Of a stretch of DNA of 64,000 nucleotides, positions 38,401 through 45,915 are shown one piece after another. The position numbers and the translations under genes are program-made. Within the stretch, counting starts at the first letter, position 1. The number at the start of each line of letters is the position of its first letter. The DNA is from Lutraria lutraria (lineage: Eukaryota; Mollusca; Bivalvia; Venerida; Mactridae): NCBI GenBank assembly GCA_964023205.1, contig OZ026835.1:12792414-12856413 (forward strand), given 5' to 3'. The notes beneath the pieces are model-generated. The model made no database searches, had not been told where the DNA came from, and was given only the letters and a program-made list of their open reading frames with translations.

Positions 38401-39777
38401 ATAACCCTGCAGTGTTAGTATATTGTTACTGGTATAGTTCCTGTAAAAGCAAACCGAATTTGTGTATAATATTGCATGAAGATGTGTTTTTGTCCCGAGT
38501 GTAAGATTTTCAATTGTAATATATGAATAATATAACATGTAAAATATGTTTAGAAATCATGAAATAAATCGATAAATTCTGTACAGTTTTCATCTGAGAA
38601 TGTTTCTTCATCAAAATAAAAGATAAATTACTTTTTATCTTCAGTATAGTGAACAAATCTACTTGGTATATATATCTGAATAGATCTATTTTTATTAGAA
38701 CTTTCAAACTTTTTAAACATGCTCCATTTCACTGCTTCAGAATTTAAAGTATTTATTCAGGTCAGTTATTTGATATAAATGTGGAAAACATTAACATGGA
38801 CTACTGTTCTATAGTTACATATCAAAATTAAGATGATTAATATATAGCGTTACACTCGGGACAACACTTAAAACCATGTAGACAAAAAATGACTTGCACT
38901 ACATGAATTTGTTTTGGTTTTGTGAGCTTGTGGGTACGCTTCTGTTCAGGAAATAGAGAAATAACATCTAAATGCAAAATGTTACACTCGGGACATTTCC
39001 AATCAGCTTTATTCAAGATGGTATAACTTAAAAAACAAATGATTATTTTGATCATTTCTTTTTTTAAACAACATGGACAAATATGCCTATTAATATGTTA
39101 AACTGCATTTTCTGTTCAAGCATCAGTTTACTTACAGCAATATCATCAATTTGAATTTCCATTTTTTCCTTGAGCAAAATATTTTACATGTGCACTTGAA
39201 AGGTGATTTCTAAATAATACTTATTATTGAAATATTCGAACAAAATGCATTAAATTTTAAATATAACACATGTACAATGAAATTAAAAACAATCATTGAT
39301 TACTTACCAAAAAACTGAACAAAATATAAAAGATTGAAAAATGTGTAAAGAAAAAATGTCACGTTAAATGTGTTACACTCGGGACATTTTTTGCCTGTTT
39401 TTCTAATGTAACTTTTGAACAAGTAACACAATCAAGCTGAAATTTTGCAACATTTTAACAACATCAAGACACACCATCAGAACATTAAATTACATTCCTG
39501 TGTTGTGTGGTATTCTTTAAATCTTGAAAAGAAAAATTGTCTTCATTATTTTGATGTATGCCCATAAACATTATCTTTCTTGGACAAAGCTCTACTTTCA
39601 TTGAGCTAATGCTCATAATAAAAACTATTATAACCTGTGATCAGGTATTCCTAGAAGGAACACAGGATTCAGCATGAAAAATCCGGCTAATAATCCTGGA
39701 TAACATGATAACGCGAACACAAATTTCTGGAATTTCCCAAATCCACCTGTTTCCTCTATAACTTCATCGAATCTCAT
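11486..39777 (-). CDS. SLC22-type organic cation transporter, gene A (11 exons)
   Basis: Exons, in coding order: 39777-39635, 32465-32319, 23749-23650, 23337-23234, 18764-18610, 18294-18126, 17815-17597, 17270-17044, 16637-16456, 14881-14730, 11612-11486; all have AG/GT borders and consistent phases, 1725 nt, 574 residues plus TGA. The protein is a 12-span plasma-membrane carrier of the major facilitator superfamily: MRFDEVIEETGGFGKFQ before span 1, a Cys-rich extracellular loop (exons 2-3), motif A as DKYGRKP after span 2, the SLC22 signature LPESPRWL after span 6, VDRVGRRKL between spans 8 and 9, ELFPTVVRNAG in span 10, and LPETLNKHLPDT after span 12. Family members move organic cations, carnitine or anions; the substrate cannot be read. 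No stop or frameshift was found. Introns are swollen by transposons (28 kb against 9 kb in gene D). Confidence 0.9.
12339..12581 (+). pseudogene. Small ORF of the TIR element, broken by a MITE
   Basis: An open frame of 80 codons from ATG 12339. The last codons (from about 12565) belong to the inserted MITE; before insertion the frame would have continued about 30 codons beyond 13337. The native part is helix-prone, with acidic and basic residues (VEKHLPHGY, KVFEKEMSREIG). No family is recognised. The segment from residue 10 onward has a faint look of a histone-like helix, not enough to call. Confidence 0.45.
12565..13336. mobile_element. hAT-like MITE nested in the TIR element
   Basis: Ends are CAGGGTCTTTCAATTGAATG and, on the other strand, CAGGGTCACTCAAATAGAAG, both followed by GGTCTGGACTC-like sequence: about 30 bp of imperfect inverted repeat. 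GGTGAGGG precedes the element (12557-12564), and GTGAGGG follows it (13337-13343): a 7-8-bp target duplication, one base ambiguous. CAGGG ends with about 8-bp duplications are typical of hAT elements. No transposase is encoded. Confidence 0.75.
13422..13562 (+). CDS. Small Cys/His ORF of the TIR element
   Basis: ATG 13422 to TAA 13560-13562, 46 residues. It contains KCPVCQRDNVMNIIKRLRTF followed at once by H: a C-x2-C pair, then a basic helix, then His, a layout like a single zinc finger. It lies between the broken first ORF and the PC4 ORF on the same strand, so it is probably an element gene. It is too short for firm assignment. Confidence 0.4.
   Translation: MGYRYVFKCPVCQRDNVMNIIKRLRTFHSVEIGLNCVKISRLIIVR
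13715..14143 (+). pseudogene. Tandem PC4 (SUB1-like) domain ORF with one in-frame TAG
   Basis: From ATG 13715 to TGA 14141-14143 there are 142 codons, interrupted only by TAG at 13811-13813. The first half reads FELGNYRYLQV...VDIREWCED...KKGISLSLMRW, the second NVFLSIDAG...LDIRQFWKPENE...KKGLCLRHEEYQRL. Both follow the PC4 transcriptional coactivator fold (beta strands, V/LDIRx-W/F, KKGIxL, then a helix), which binds single-stranded DNA as a dimer; here two copies are fused. A TATA-like TATAAATG overlaps the start. The downstream 84 codons (from ATG 13889) remain open and hold the second domain alone. The role in the element is unknown: ssDNA binding during transposition or transcription control are possible. 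Confidence 0.7.
14907..15877. mobile_element. pogo/Tigger-like non-autonomous DNA element
   Basis: It is bounded by TA (14905-14906 and 15878-15879). The left end CAGTAAAACTTCGTTATTAC is complementary to the right end CTCGAGATAACGAGGTTTTA. CAGTAAAACCTCG-type ends with TA duplications are known from pogo/Tigger elements. ORFs inside (14969, 15081) show no transposase motif. It lies in intron 9 of gene A. Confidence 0.7.
15963..16126. mobile_element. Short MITE in intron 9 of gene A, shared with gene D
   Basis: It begins TACAGTAAAACCACTGACTC, contains AAAACCAGA and GGGCTCCGGGTTT, and ends GATTAACTGTA. A diverged copy sits in the same intron of gene D (about 48950-49095), so it was present before the duplication. 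Confidence 0.5.
18848..19028. mobile_element. MITE with GGCTGTAATACCCCC ends in intron 4 of gene A
   Basis: Inverted ends GTGGCTGTAATACCCCCC and GGGGGTATTACAGCC are flanked by CAATAAAT at 18840-18847 and 19029-19036, an 8-bp duplication. The matching position of gene D (about 52895) is uninterrupted. Confidence 0.7.
19146..21240 (+). other. Inserted segment with degraded, unrecognised coding sequence
   Basis: Relative to gene D, this stretch and the mariner are extra in intron 4 of gene A. Open frames 19133-19591 (Thr/Ser/Lys-rich), 19563-19784 (after a TTTTTCAG acceptor-like site) and 20220-20459 (AHIGIKSDNKPIHEC, then a basic coiled-coil-like stretch) lie in order on one strand but are cut by stops and frameshifts. 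It looks like the remains of one larger gene, perhaps of a transposon; no family recognised. Confidence 0.35.
21280..22617 (-). mobile_element. Full-length mariner element
   Basis: Inverted ends CGAGGGGTGTTCCAAAATTA match at both sides for about 27 bases, bordered by TA (21278-21279 and 22618-22619). Length is 1338 bp, the usual mariner size. It carries one transposase gene on the minus strand. It sits inside the larger insertion in intron 4 of gene A. Confidence 0.92.
21341..22426 (-). pseudogene. mariner transposase with a single nonsense codon
   Basis: Start chosen at MVGKRADNVIEIR (ATG 22426-22424); upstream in-frame codons to 22477 overlap the terminal region. The N-terminal half is helix-turn-helix DNA-binding (IHREVCDIYGKGQM...; GRPATTTTKHNIERI; VRQLAKMTGLS). 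A TAG at 22054-22052 replaces what is usually Trp in the ARW-PH-L segment. The frame then stays open to 21341 with TGDETWVYFFEP, HDNAPAHK and SPDLAPCDFF: the catalytic Asp residues, the second and third separated by 34 residues (DD34D). About 361 codons. Apart from the stop it looks complete, so the copy is probably young. Confidence 0.9.
22736..23233. other. Intron 4 of gene A, sequence shared with gene D
   Basis: It aligns with gene D intron 4 (for example CCAGATATAAACGAATGGTG at 22858). No independent feature. Confidence 0.4.
23750..24689. other. Intron 2 of gene A, no recognised gene
   Basis: AT-rich sequence between exon 3 and the degraded ORF region. AAGATGGCCGCCATGG at 24420 resembles AAATGGCCGCCATTTTG at 30110, so the intervening insert may be bounded by related sequence, but this was not resolved. 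Confidence 0.3.
24690..29211 (-). pseudogene. Degraded multi-copy ORF with XPG/FEN1-like nuclease domain
   Basis: Read right to left: a leading frame 29211-28966 (link uncertain); DNIDHNPTSTSATTSFHG at about 28200; HITACSLYKLL and QYGEDKFVIMFGGLHIEM in 27444-26818; FVVHKSKREFSALAIDQAHE and KGDGGAIGVTEDPSALRR in 26863-25985; EADIRIFVHARHAAANGH, then LPFSHSFSGCDVVSAF in 25496-25143, with acidic residues like XPG/FEN1-type nucleases; and near 24760 a Cys-rich tail (KCGCKGKCKC...C..C). Frames change at about 26865, 25990 and 24850, and a MITE interrupts it at 27595. I know this protein type as an unnamed, high-copy ORF in cnidarian and mollusc genomes; its function is not established, and a transposon origin is my inference. 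It lies in intron 2 of gene A, absent from gene D. Confidence 0.7.
27595..28107. mobile_element. TTAA-flanked MITE inside the nuclease-like ORF
   Basis: Inverted ends AGGGGCATGCCCTGGAACTG and AGGGGCATGCCCAGGAACTG are bordered by TTAA at 27591-27594 and 28108-28111. TTAA duplications are typical of piggyBac and Kolobok elements. 513 bp, no transposase. Confidence 0.8.
29346..29545. mobile_element. pogo/Tigger-like end fragment
   Basis: TA followed by CAGTAAAACCTCGATTATCC starts here. AAACCTCGATTATCCGAA recurs at 29434, and TTATCCGAA-like motifs continue to about 29540. No matching right end was found, so it is truncated or nested. Confidence 0.5.
29546..30839. other. Intron 2 of gene A, no supported gene
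   Basis: An open frame at 29800-30144 is a run of hydrophobic codons in AT-rich DNA without motif or splice context. Nothing else is recognised. Confidence 0.3.
30840..31064 (+). repeat. AGCTCACC-family repeat, 3' fragment
   Basis: It contains CACAAGGCCTAGAGCTTAGA and ends AGGTGAGCGATACAGGGCC...GGCCCTCTTG, matching the 3' part of 2439-3181. The 5' part is missing. Confidence 0.75.
31065..32020 (+). repeat. Tandem array of 145-bp units in a dispersed repeat
   Basis: The mark ATCCGGAAAC recurs at 31221, 31366, 31498, 31643, 31788 and 31933 (spacing 145, once 132), with a diverged earlier unit at 31089. It ends in ACAGACAGACTGACGGACGG and ACTATAGTGCCCTCC. Units share GACCTAGATGTTTGACCTAT. It is unrelated in sequence to the 145-bp array at 4034. 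Confidence 0.85.
32497..36520. mobile_element. 4-kb element with about 225-bp inverted repeats
   Basis: Arms 32497-32721 and 36297-36520 are reverse complements (left arm starts CGAGTCCAATCGTTCAGTGC). It lies in intron 1 of gene A right before exon 2; gene D has no insertion there, and the flanks (GTTTAAGAAATGAAGAC at about 36540; GTTTAAGACATGAAGAC at about 55696) rejoin directly. No ORF of note; another element is nested at 32979. No clear target duplication was found. Confidence 0.75.
32979..35469. mobile_element. Nested element with CAGGGCCCGTATTCACAAAC ends
   Basis: The left end CAGGGCCCGTATTCACAAAC matches the reverse complement of the right end with one change. Just inside both ends are clusters of CTTAG/CTAAG (about ten each side), probably subterminal binding repeats. 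2.49 kb, AT-rich, no transposase; the open frame at 34840-35046 has no motif. CAGGG ends suggest hAT; the flanking bases show no clean 8-bp duplication. Confidence 0.7.
36794..39563. mobile_element. 2.8-kb insertion with inverted ends and CPEC-coding repeats
   Basis: GGGCATGAATCAAAATAATG at 36794 is matched inversely by CATTATTTTGATGTATGCCC ending at 39563. Gene D intron 1 lacks it. The motif TTACACTCGGGACA, in whole or large part, occurs at 37344, 38043, 38086, 38850, 38982 and 39373, and inverted at 38491. Read on the minus strand, TGTCCCGAGTGTAA codes CPECN; frame 39055-38837 contains two copies, KCPECN and CCPECN. Other copies lie in broken frames. It may hold the remains of a Cys-rich repeat protein. 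Family unknown. Confidence 0.55.
38837..39055 (-). pseudogene. Cys-rich CPEC-repeat ORF fragment
   Basis: 72 codons, starting MIKIIICFLSYTILNKADW, with KCPECN and, about 40 residues on, FKCCPECN. The two C-x2-C pairs could form one zinc-ribbon-like site. Further CPECN codon blocks lie upstream and downstream (39373, 38086, 37344) in interrupted frames. No known family is recognised. Confidence 0.35.
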
Positions 39778-39914
39778 AATTGTAAAAATAAATACATCAA
39801 CTTGTCATGCAGAAAAAAACTAAGAGACTCCTATCTGTAAAGTTTCGCTTTTTCGTGCGACAACGTAGTTTTGGTTTATCCTCATGAACTACATTTTTTG
39901 TAATGTTAAATGTT

Positions 39915-40060
39915 AAACATCTGTTTATTTTCACTATAAGTATTGAACATTATCGTTGTGATATCGGGGGTTATATCACAGTTATCTTTATAACAATATG
40001 AAACAGATCACGCGCATGTAACAAGTATATGTTACAATATACTAAAGATATAGACATGTA
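39915..40060. promoter_or_regulatory. Conserved non-coding block in the A/B divergent promoter region
   Basis: This block is nearly identical to 56550-56695 between genes D and C, while neighbouring intergenic sequence has diverged. It includes the palindrome TGTGATAT...ATATCACA (39957-39964 and 39973-39980) around CGGGGGTT, and, on the minus strand, TATAAAG (39992-39986), about 210 bases before the gene A start codon. It is a good candidate core promoter or enhancer for the minus-strand gene, perhaps for both. Confidence 0.55.
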
Positions 40061-42126
40061 TCTTATGTTGACAGGTCTTTTAACTCTGGTAACAGTATTC
40101 AGTTCCGGTTTTCCGAGTGTCTAACAACAAAGCCATCGGTCCTAGGCCCAGCTTTTTTATGTTCGGAGATTTAAATTGAACATCGCAACAACAGCAAGGG
40201 GATTCTTTCAACTTTGACAATGGAAGAATGTCCCAGTCATACTCAGAGGTAAAACCATGCACCGATCTTCAATTAGCTTGCTGGGCTGATACTTCGCATT
40301 AGAAATTCCGATACCGGATGGGATGTAAACTTACACCAGTCTGAGACCATTACTACATTAAAACATTTGCCGATTTGTAACTATTTCTCAAGCCATGAAT
40401 TTCAAGTTGCTTCATTTGTTTTACTATCGCAAGACTGTCTTCTTCTGCGTTTCAAGATAGTCGTAAGTTGTACATGTAGTAACGACACTTGACTGAAGAC
40501 AGTGTTGGTGTTCAAAACGTAATTACGGTCATCTTTATCGCAAATTCTTGACTTATGACACTCGCAGCTACGGCGCATTCTTTAACCAATGTCGAATAAT
40601 TTGACATCGAAGTAAATTCAATGTGGCTATCAGATATTTTAAACAACTGCGTCCAGATACTGAAAATTGTTATATTCCACTCAAATCAGTCTTTTTGGAC
40701 TGATTAAAAACAGGACACACCAACTATATTAATGAACATATTAATATATAAATGATACGAGTGGTACGTTATCATAATTATAGCTGTTACGAAGGGGAAA
40801 TTTAATTGATAAAAACGCACCAAATTCTCCTCAAAATTATCAATAACGGTTGGATTTTGTTCATTTTTTTGTTAGTGAACTTTTGTTCACCTCCACTTGG
40901 CCGCCACTTGCTCCGCGCATGATATTTTTGAGGTCATAAATAGAAACCTGCTGCATTAAGTTTGACTCACATGGGTATTTTCAGAACTTTAAATTATATT
41001 TGTCTTGACTGTTAATTGAAGGGGTATCATTTCTATCTGGTGCTATATCTCTGTTTTTAACCTCGATCAATATACATTTACCGGACAGGTACAAGAAGGC
41101 TGAGATGAATTGATACATCGAATGCGCGGGTTTAATATTATTTTGTATGAGCATTTAAGTTTAAAGCTTAGATATTGAAGATGCATTGAACGATTCATTT
41201 AAACTAAAATCAAATCAATCATCAACAAAGAACGAACAAAACACAGGATAACCTTATATGGGTATGTTTTACTGGCGCTTTGTAATTAAGACAACGATAA
41301 TAATTATTGATGCTATTGATTTATGTAGATAATATGTAAGCCCATCCACTAAGCTCGAACCCTGGATGTGACACATGTTTCCTGTGGCTGATTCAGAAGA
41401 AGTTGTCGCAAACAATTAGTCCTCCATCACTGTTTCGTGTGATTCACGAGGACTAGATGACAGATGCTTGTGGATGACAAGGTTGATACTGGTACAATAT
41501 CATAGAACAGGTTAACGACATTCAATTCGATGACCTTACACATAAATAAGGAAATATATTTTCTGCACTTCTTAATCAAGTGGTTATTTCTACGTGTAAA
41601 TTGATATATATTTGCGCAAGATTATGTCATAAGTATTACACACGTTACAACTGGCATGTGTGTCGTCTGAGTTTAGACCAGATGACTCAGTTATACTACT
41701 ATCAGATGCAGAAACGTTGTATTGTTACCAGCATCTATTTTTTAACTTGAAAACCCAGTCTACGTACATATCTGATAACCTTTGAATTGCGACATATATT
41801 TGTTGCAGATTGTTCTGTACTGTTGATAATTTTGAGATAACACGATATCGACATGATTATACACAATGCACTTACACTATGAAATTAATTAAATGTTAAA
41901 ATTGTTAAAAAATTGTTAAAATTAATGCACTTAATAATTACGAACCATGCGTTCAGTGGTTTCCATAATTTTTATTTCCTCCCCCAAATAGTTTGCCGTA
42001 TCTTTCAATTTCGTGTTAAATGAAGACACTTCGATACAATTACCAGAAACAGGTATAAACTAAGGATAACATTGACTTATAACCAAACAATGTCATTACA
42101 ATGGACTGTCGTGTATGTTTATAAAC
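40061..42126. other. A/B intergenic region, partly conserved with D/C
   Basis: Stretches align with 57600-59254 (for example AAAGCCATCGGTCCTAGGCC at 40128; GATTATACACAATGCACTTA at 41855). The frame 40262-40080 is not supported: its counterpart in the duplicate is changed by indels. No gene seen. Confidence 0.4.
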
Positions 42127-42134
42127 TATATAAA
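42127..42134 (+). promoter_or_regulatory. TATA-like box of gene B
   Basis: TATATAAA lies 66 bases before the ATG at 42200 within an upstream block conserved with gene C (59255-59262). Confidence 0.5.
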
Positions 42135-43385
42135 TGTGATTACATGGACGAATATCAGAACATTATTTTTTGTTTATGATTTAATTATTCTAAGTCAGTA
42201 TGAAATTTGATGACGTTTTAGAGGAAATCGGTGGATTTGGGAAATTTCAGAAATTTGTGTTCGCGTTAACTTGTTATATAGGTTTATTGTTAGGGTTTGT
42301 CTTGCTCAATCCTGTGTTTCTCCTAGGAATACCAGACCACAGGTTAGTACATGTACAAATGTATTTAATTCATTATAAATATAAACTGTTTGTCTGAAAT
42401 ATTACATAATTAAAGCAACGAAACTTTATCCAAATATGCAGTGTGATATTTGTATTTTCGGAGGTATTATATTTTACTTGGTTTGGTTTTTTGGTTTGTC
42501 GGGAGTTACAATTTCAAGCATTGTCCCAAAGATGTGTAGGTCGTATTCCTATTGTTATTTGGAAAGACGGTAACATAGCCTCAAATTCTTTGACTATTGT
42601 ATGGATTTTCGGTTAACAGAATCAGGTGCCTTCGTACGATTTACAGTGTCAGAAGTCTTCATTTCTAAAACATAATTATATTTTTAAGACAATTATTAAC
42701 TTACAGATGCTCTTTACCTGGTTATGATAATGACACGTTCGAAATACATAATGAGGAACATCAAGCAATGGTTGACCGATACATACTAGCATCTGATGAA
42801 TTTATGTATGATAGATGCCATGTTTGTCAAACCAATACGTCGAACAATGAATGGTACATTGATACTACTCGTCGATATTTTTATTTGATATCTTGTTACA
42901 GAAAACGCTCCCATGTAAACATTGACTAGAAGTAAATTCTCAAACTACTGACTCAATTGAGTAATGTTGTATTAATTAAAAAACAGTAAATAACTACATT
43001 TGTTTTCGTTTAGTGACATTAATTTGTTTGTTTGTATGTTTGTTCCAGTGCATTTATGCCTTCGACGGTACGAATTTACTTACCCTTCCACAGAAAGGAA
43101 CTGGGTATTTCTCCACAAATTGCGGAAAATCGACATTTTTGTCATGTTTTATGTTTTTATGATTACATAACTACACATGTATTCAAGATTTCCACATATG
43201 TACAATTAACATGTTATGTGTATAATGTAATTTTAAGTTCCTTTATCTTCCATTTGTAGATATGTTATAATGATATGTTGTTTTCATTCTTTTGTAAAGG
43301 TTTATGAAATCTTCTGAAAACTGCACGATATCTCAAGCTGTCACGTGTGATAAATGGTTGTATGATACTTCCGTGTTTGAAAGAA

Positions 43386-43930
43386 CATTTGTGACAAAGG
43401 TATAGCCAAACTATATCAAAATATTTGTTAACATGTACGCGAAATTACCGAGTATATTTAAAGTTAAGGTTCTCTTACACGATCGGCACAGTTCATGAAT
43501 ATGGTAATTAAAGAAAACAGGTAGATCTTTTTACGAAGTAAAAGAAACACACTAACTGCATTCACCGTTCGGATAAACAAATGAATGTGAAATACCTACA
43601 CTTGCATACAACTTAGCAAACAAATTCCACTTTCTGCACAAAAATATCATATTGATTTGAAATGTTTGTAGATTGTCTCAAGTTACATCCGTATTTGGTA
43701 GTACATTTGTGACAAAGGTATAGCCAAACTATACGAAAATATTTGTTAATATGTACGCGAAATTACCGGGTATATTTAAAGTTAAGGTTCTCTGACTGAA
43801 GTAAAAGAAACACTGTAACTGCATTCACCATTCGTACAAAAAATGAATGTAAAATACCTACACATACAACTTAGCAAACAAATTCCACTTTCTGCACAAA
43901 AAAATCATATTGATTTGAAATGTTTGTAGG
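43386..43930 (+). repeat. Tandem duplication of exon 3 tail and intron 3 in gene B
   Basis: About 43386-43679 (ACATTTGTGACAAAGGTATA to AAATGTTTGTAG) is repeated at about 43701-43929 with small deletions. Genes C, A and D have one copy. Confidence 0.75.
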
Positions 43931-44167
43931 TCGATCTCCTTTGTGATAAGGAATTATGGGTAGCTAATGCGGAGATATTTTATGATGGTATGTTAGTCGG
44001 ATCTCTCGCTGGCGGCATTGCTGCCGACGTGCAAGTTAATCTGTCTTGTCCATTGGTGTTCCCACCGAGTTTAACACCCTAGCCAAAGAAAATCCTTTTA
44101 AAAATGTTATATATTTAAACTCGGGTCCGTTATTTAATGTTTGTAGAAAATGTATGCATATCAGAAA

Positions 44168-44955
44168 CAAGAGGGACATGATGGCCCTTTATCACTCACC
44201 TGAGCATTGTAACACTAAGGAATAATTTGATCAAGGAAAGGTTATTTGACATGGTAAAGAATTATCTACCAAAACTATATGGGCCTTTATAAATATAGTG
44301 ACCCCGGGGCAGAGATCTGCTAGACAATGCTACATACCAAATATCTTTAGGCCTTGTGGTTTTGAACAAGAAGATTTTTTTTATTTTCCTTTATAAAATA
44401 GAGTGAACCCGTGGAAGGGGCTAATTTTGACCCCGGGGCCATAATTTCAACAAACTTGGTACAGGACCACTAGTAAATGCCACATACAAAATATTGAAGC
44501 TCTAGGCCTTGACGTTTTAAACAAAGATTTTTTAAATTTTTCCTATTTGAACAATCTTGGTTCACTAGACAATGCCACATGAAAAATATTGAAGCTCTAG
44601 GCCTTGTAGTTTTAGACAAGAATATAGGCAATAATTTGAATAAACTTGGTAGAGGTCCAATAGACAATGCAACATACCAAATATCTAAGCTCTAGTTCTA
44701 GTGGTTTAAGAGAAGAAGATTTTTGAAGATTTTCAATAAAATCATTCTGGTTGCTATGGCAACCAGGATTCTTCATGGAATGGAATTCTTTGAACAACTT
44801 TGGTAGAGCTTCAAGCAAGGAACACTCTTGTGAATTTTTGTTGAAATTGACCAAGTGGATAAGGAGAAGTTGTTGTTTAAAGAAATTGTTGAAGACGGAC
44901 GACGGACATAGCTCGATCCTAAAAGCTCACCTTGGCACTCTGTGCCAGGTGAGCT
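44168..44955 (-). repeat. AGCTCACC...GGCCCTCTTG family copy, inverted, in gene B intron 4
   Basis: Read on the minus strand it begins TAGCTCACCTGGCACAG and ends GGGCCATCATGTCCCTCTTG. In gene C the same site is intact (CAGAAAAAAGGCTTTATTC at 60976), so the ends are fixed to within a few A residues. It inserted after the duplication and into an A-run. Confidence 0.85.
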
Positions 44956-45915
44956 AAAAAGGCTTTATTCATATCCACACTTAGCTAGAGATATTTAAAA
45001 CGGGAAATAAGAAATAAGAGCATTTCCAGAAATATGTTCATTCTTAATAGTATTCCTATTTAAATTGGCGTTTTGCTTCCACCAACATTGCATTGTCAGG
45101 ATCAGTACCACATTAAAGAAGCATGTTATTAAACCATGTATGATCGTAAACCAGCGATGCATGTCTCTATTTTGGTAATGGTGACATCATCGATTTCATT
45201 GTCTTGGGCGCATGCGTACTGGCTGTTTTGGATGATAGAATTCTTTCTTGGAGGGTCCAGCGTAGCCGCGTTTATTTCAGCATTTATATTAAGAAAGGTA
45301 GCTACAGTTGGTTACAGACATGTTCATCAAATGTTAAACATTTTATACACTGTATCATCGTTTAACAGGTGTAATAAATGAGGAGTACAGTTTTAACATT
45401 AGCAAGTTTTCATTTCGACATGAATCAGCCGTACAGTACATTGCATTTCATTTTAGTTTTACATTCGTATGTCTTTGATGCTCTTCAGTTTGTATTTTAG
45501 ATAAGTGTTATTTTAGGTGTGGAAATAACTAGCATTAAGAAGCGGATATGGCCAGGTGTTATCTCTGGGTTTTCTTACGTGGAAGGCCTTATCATCTTGG
45601 CTGGAGTTGCTTATTTGTTAAGGAGTGGGTTTGAAATTAAACTTTGTTCTTCAATACCTTGTGTTCTTCTTGTATTTTACTGGTGGTAAGTAAACAGATA
45701 TACCTTTATTTCAGAAAATATAAATTACGTTCTCTTATGTTATCAGCTGATCAAGTTTGGCGTGAGTTTGGCTGTGCAAGAATTGAATCACCCCTGTTTT
45801 GGGAAGATTCAATTGATTAGACAAAATGTATCCAGTAAGACAAGGACTCAAGTTTTGTGAAAATATTCACAACAAGGAAGTAATTGATCCAGACATTGGT
45901 GATATTCATTAACTG

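Larger units (their letters stand above)
42200..45915 (+). pseudogene. SLC22-type transporter pseudogene B (exons 1-7 only)
   Basis: Exon equivalents: 42200-42342, 42707-42853, 43300-43399, 43930-44030, 45138-45292, 45517-45685, and a remnant 45838-45915. Exons 1-3 and 6 are open and close to gene C. Decay signs: the exon 4 donor is GC (GCAAGT), and exon 4 lacks one codon; the exon 5 acceptor AG has become AT (ACCATG), and its donor GTAAGT has become GAAAGG; motif A reads YDRKP instead of YGRKP; exon 7 has lost its 5' part including PESPRWL and has CAA changed to TAA at 45881; exons 8-11 are absent. The tail of exon 3 with intron 3 is duplicated at about 43690. No full transporter can be made. 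Confidence 0.92.
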
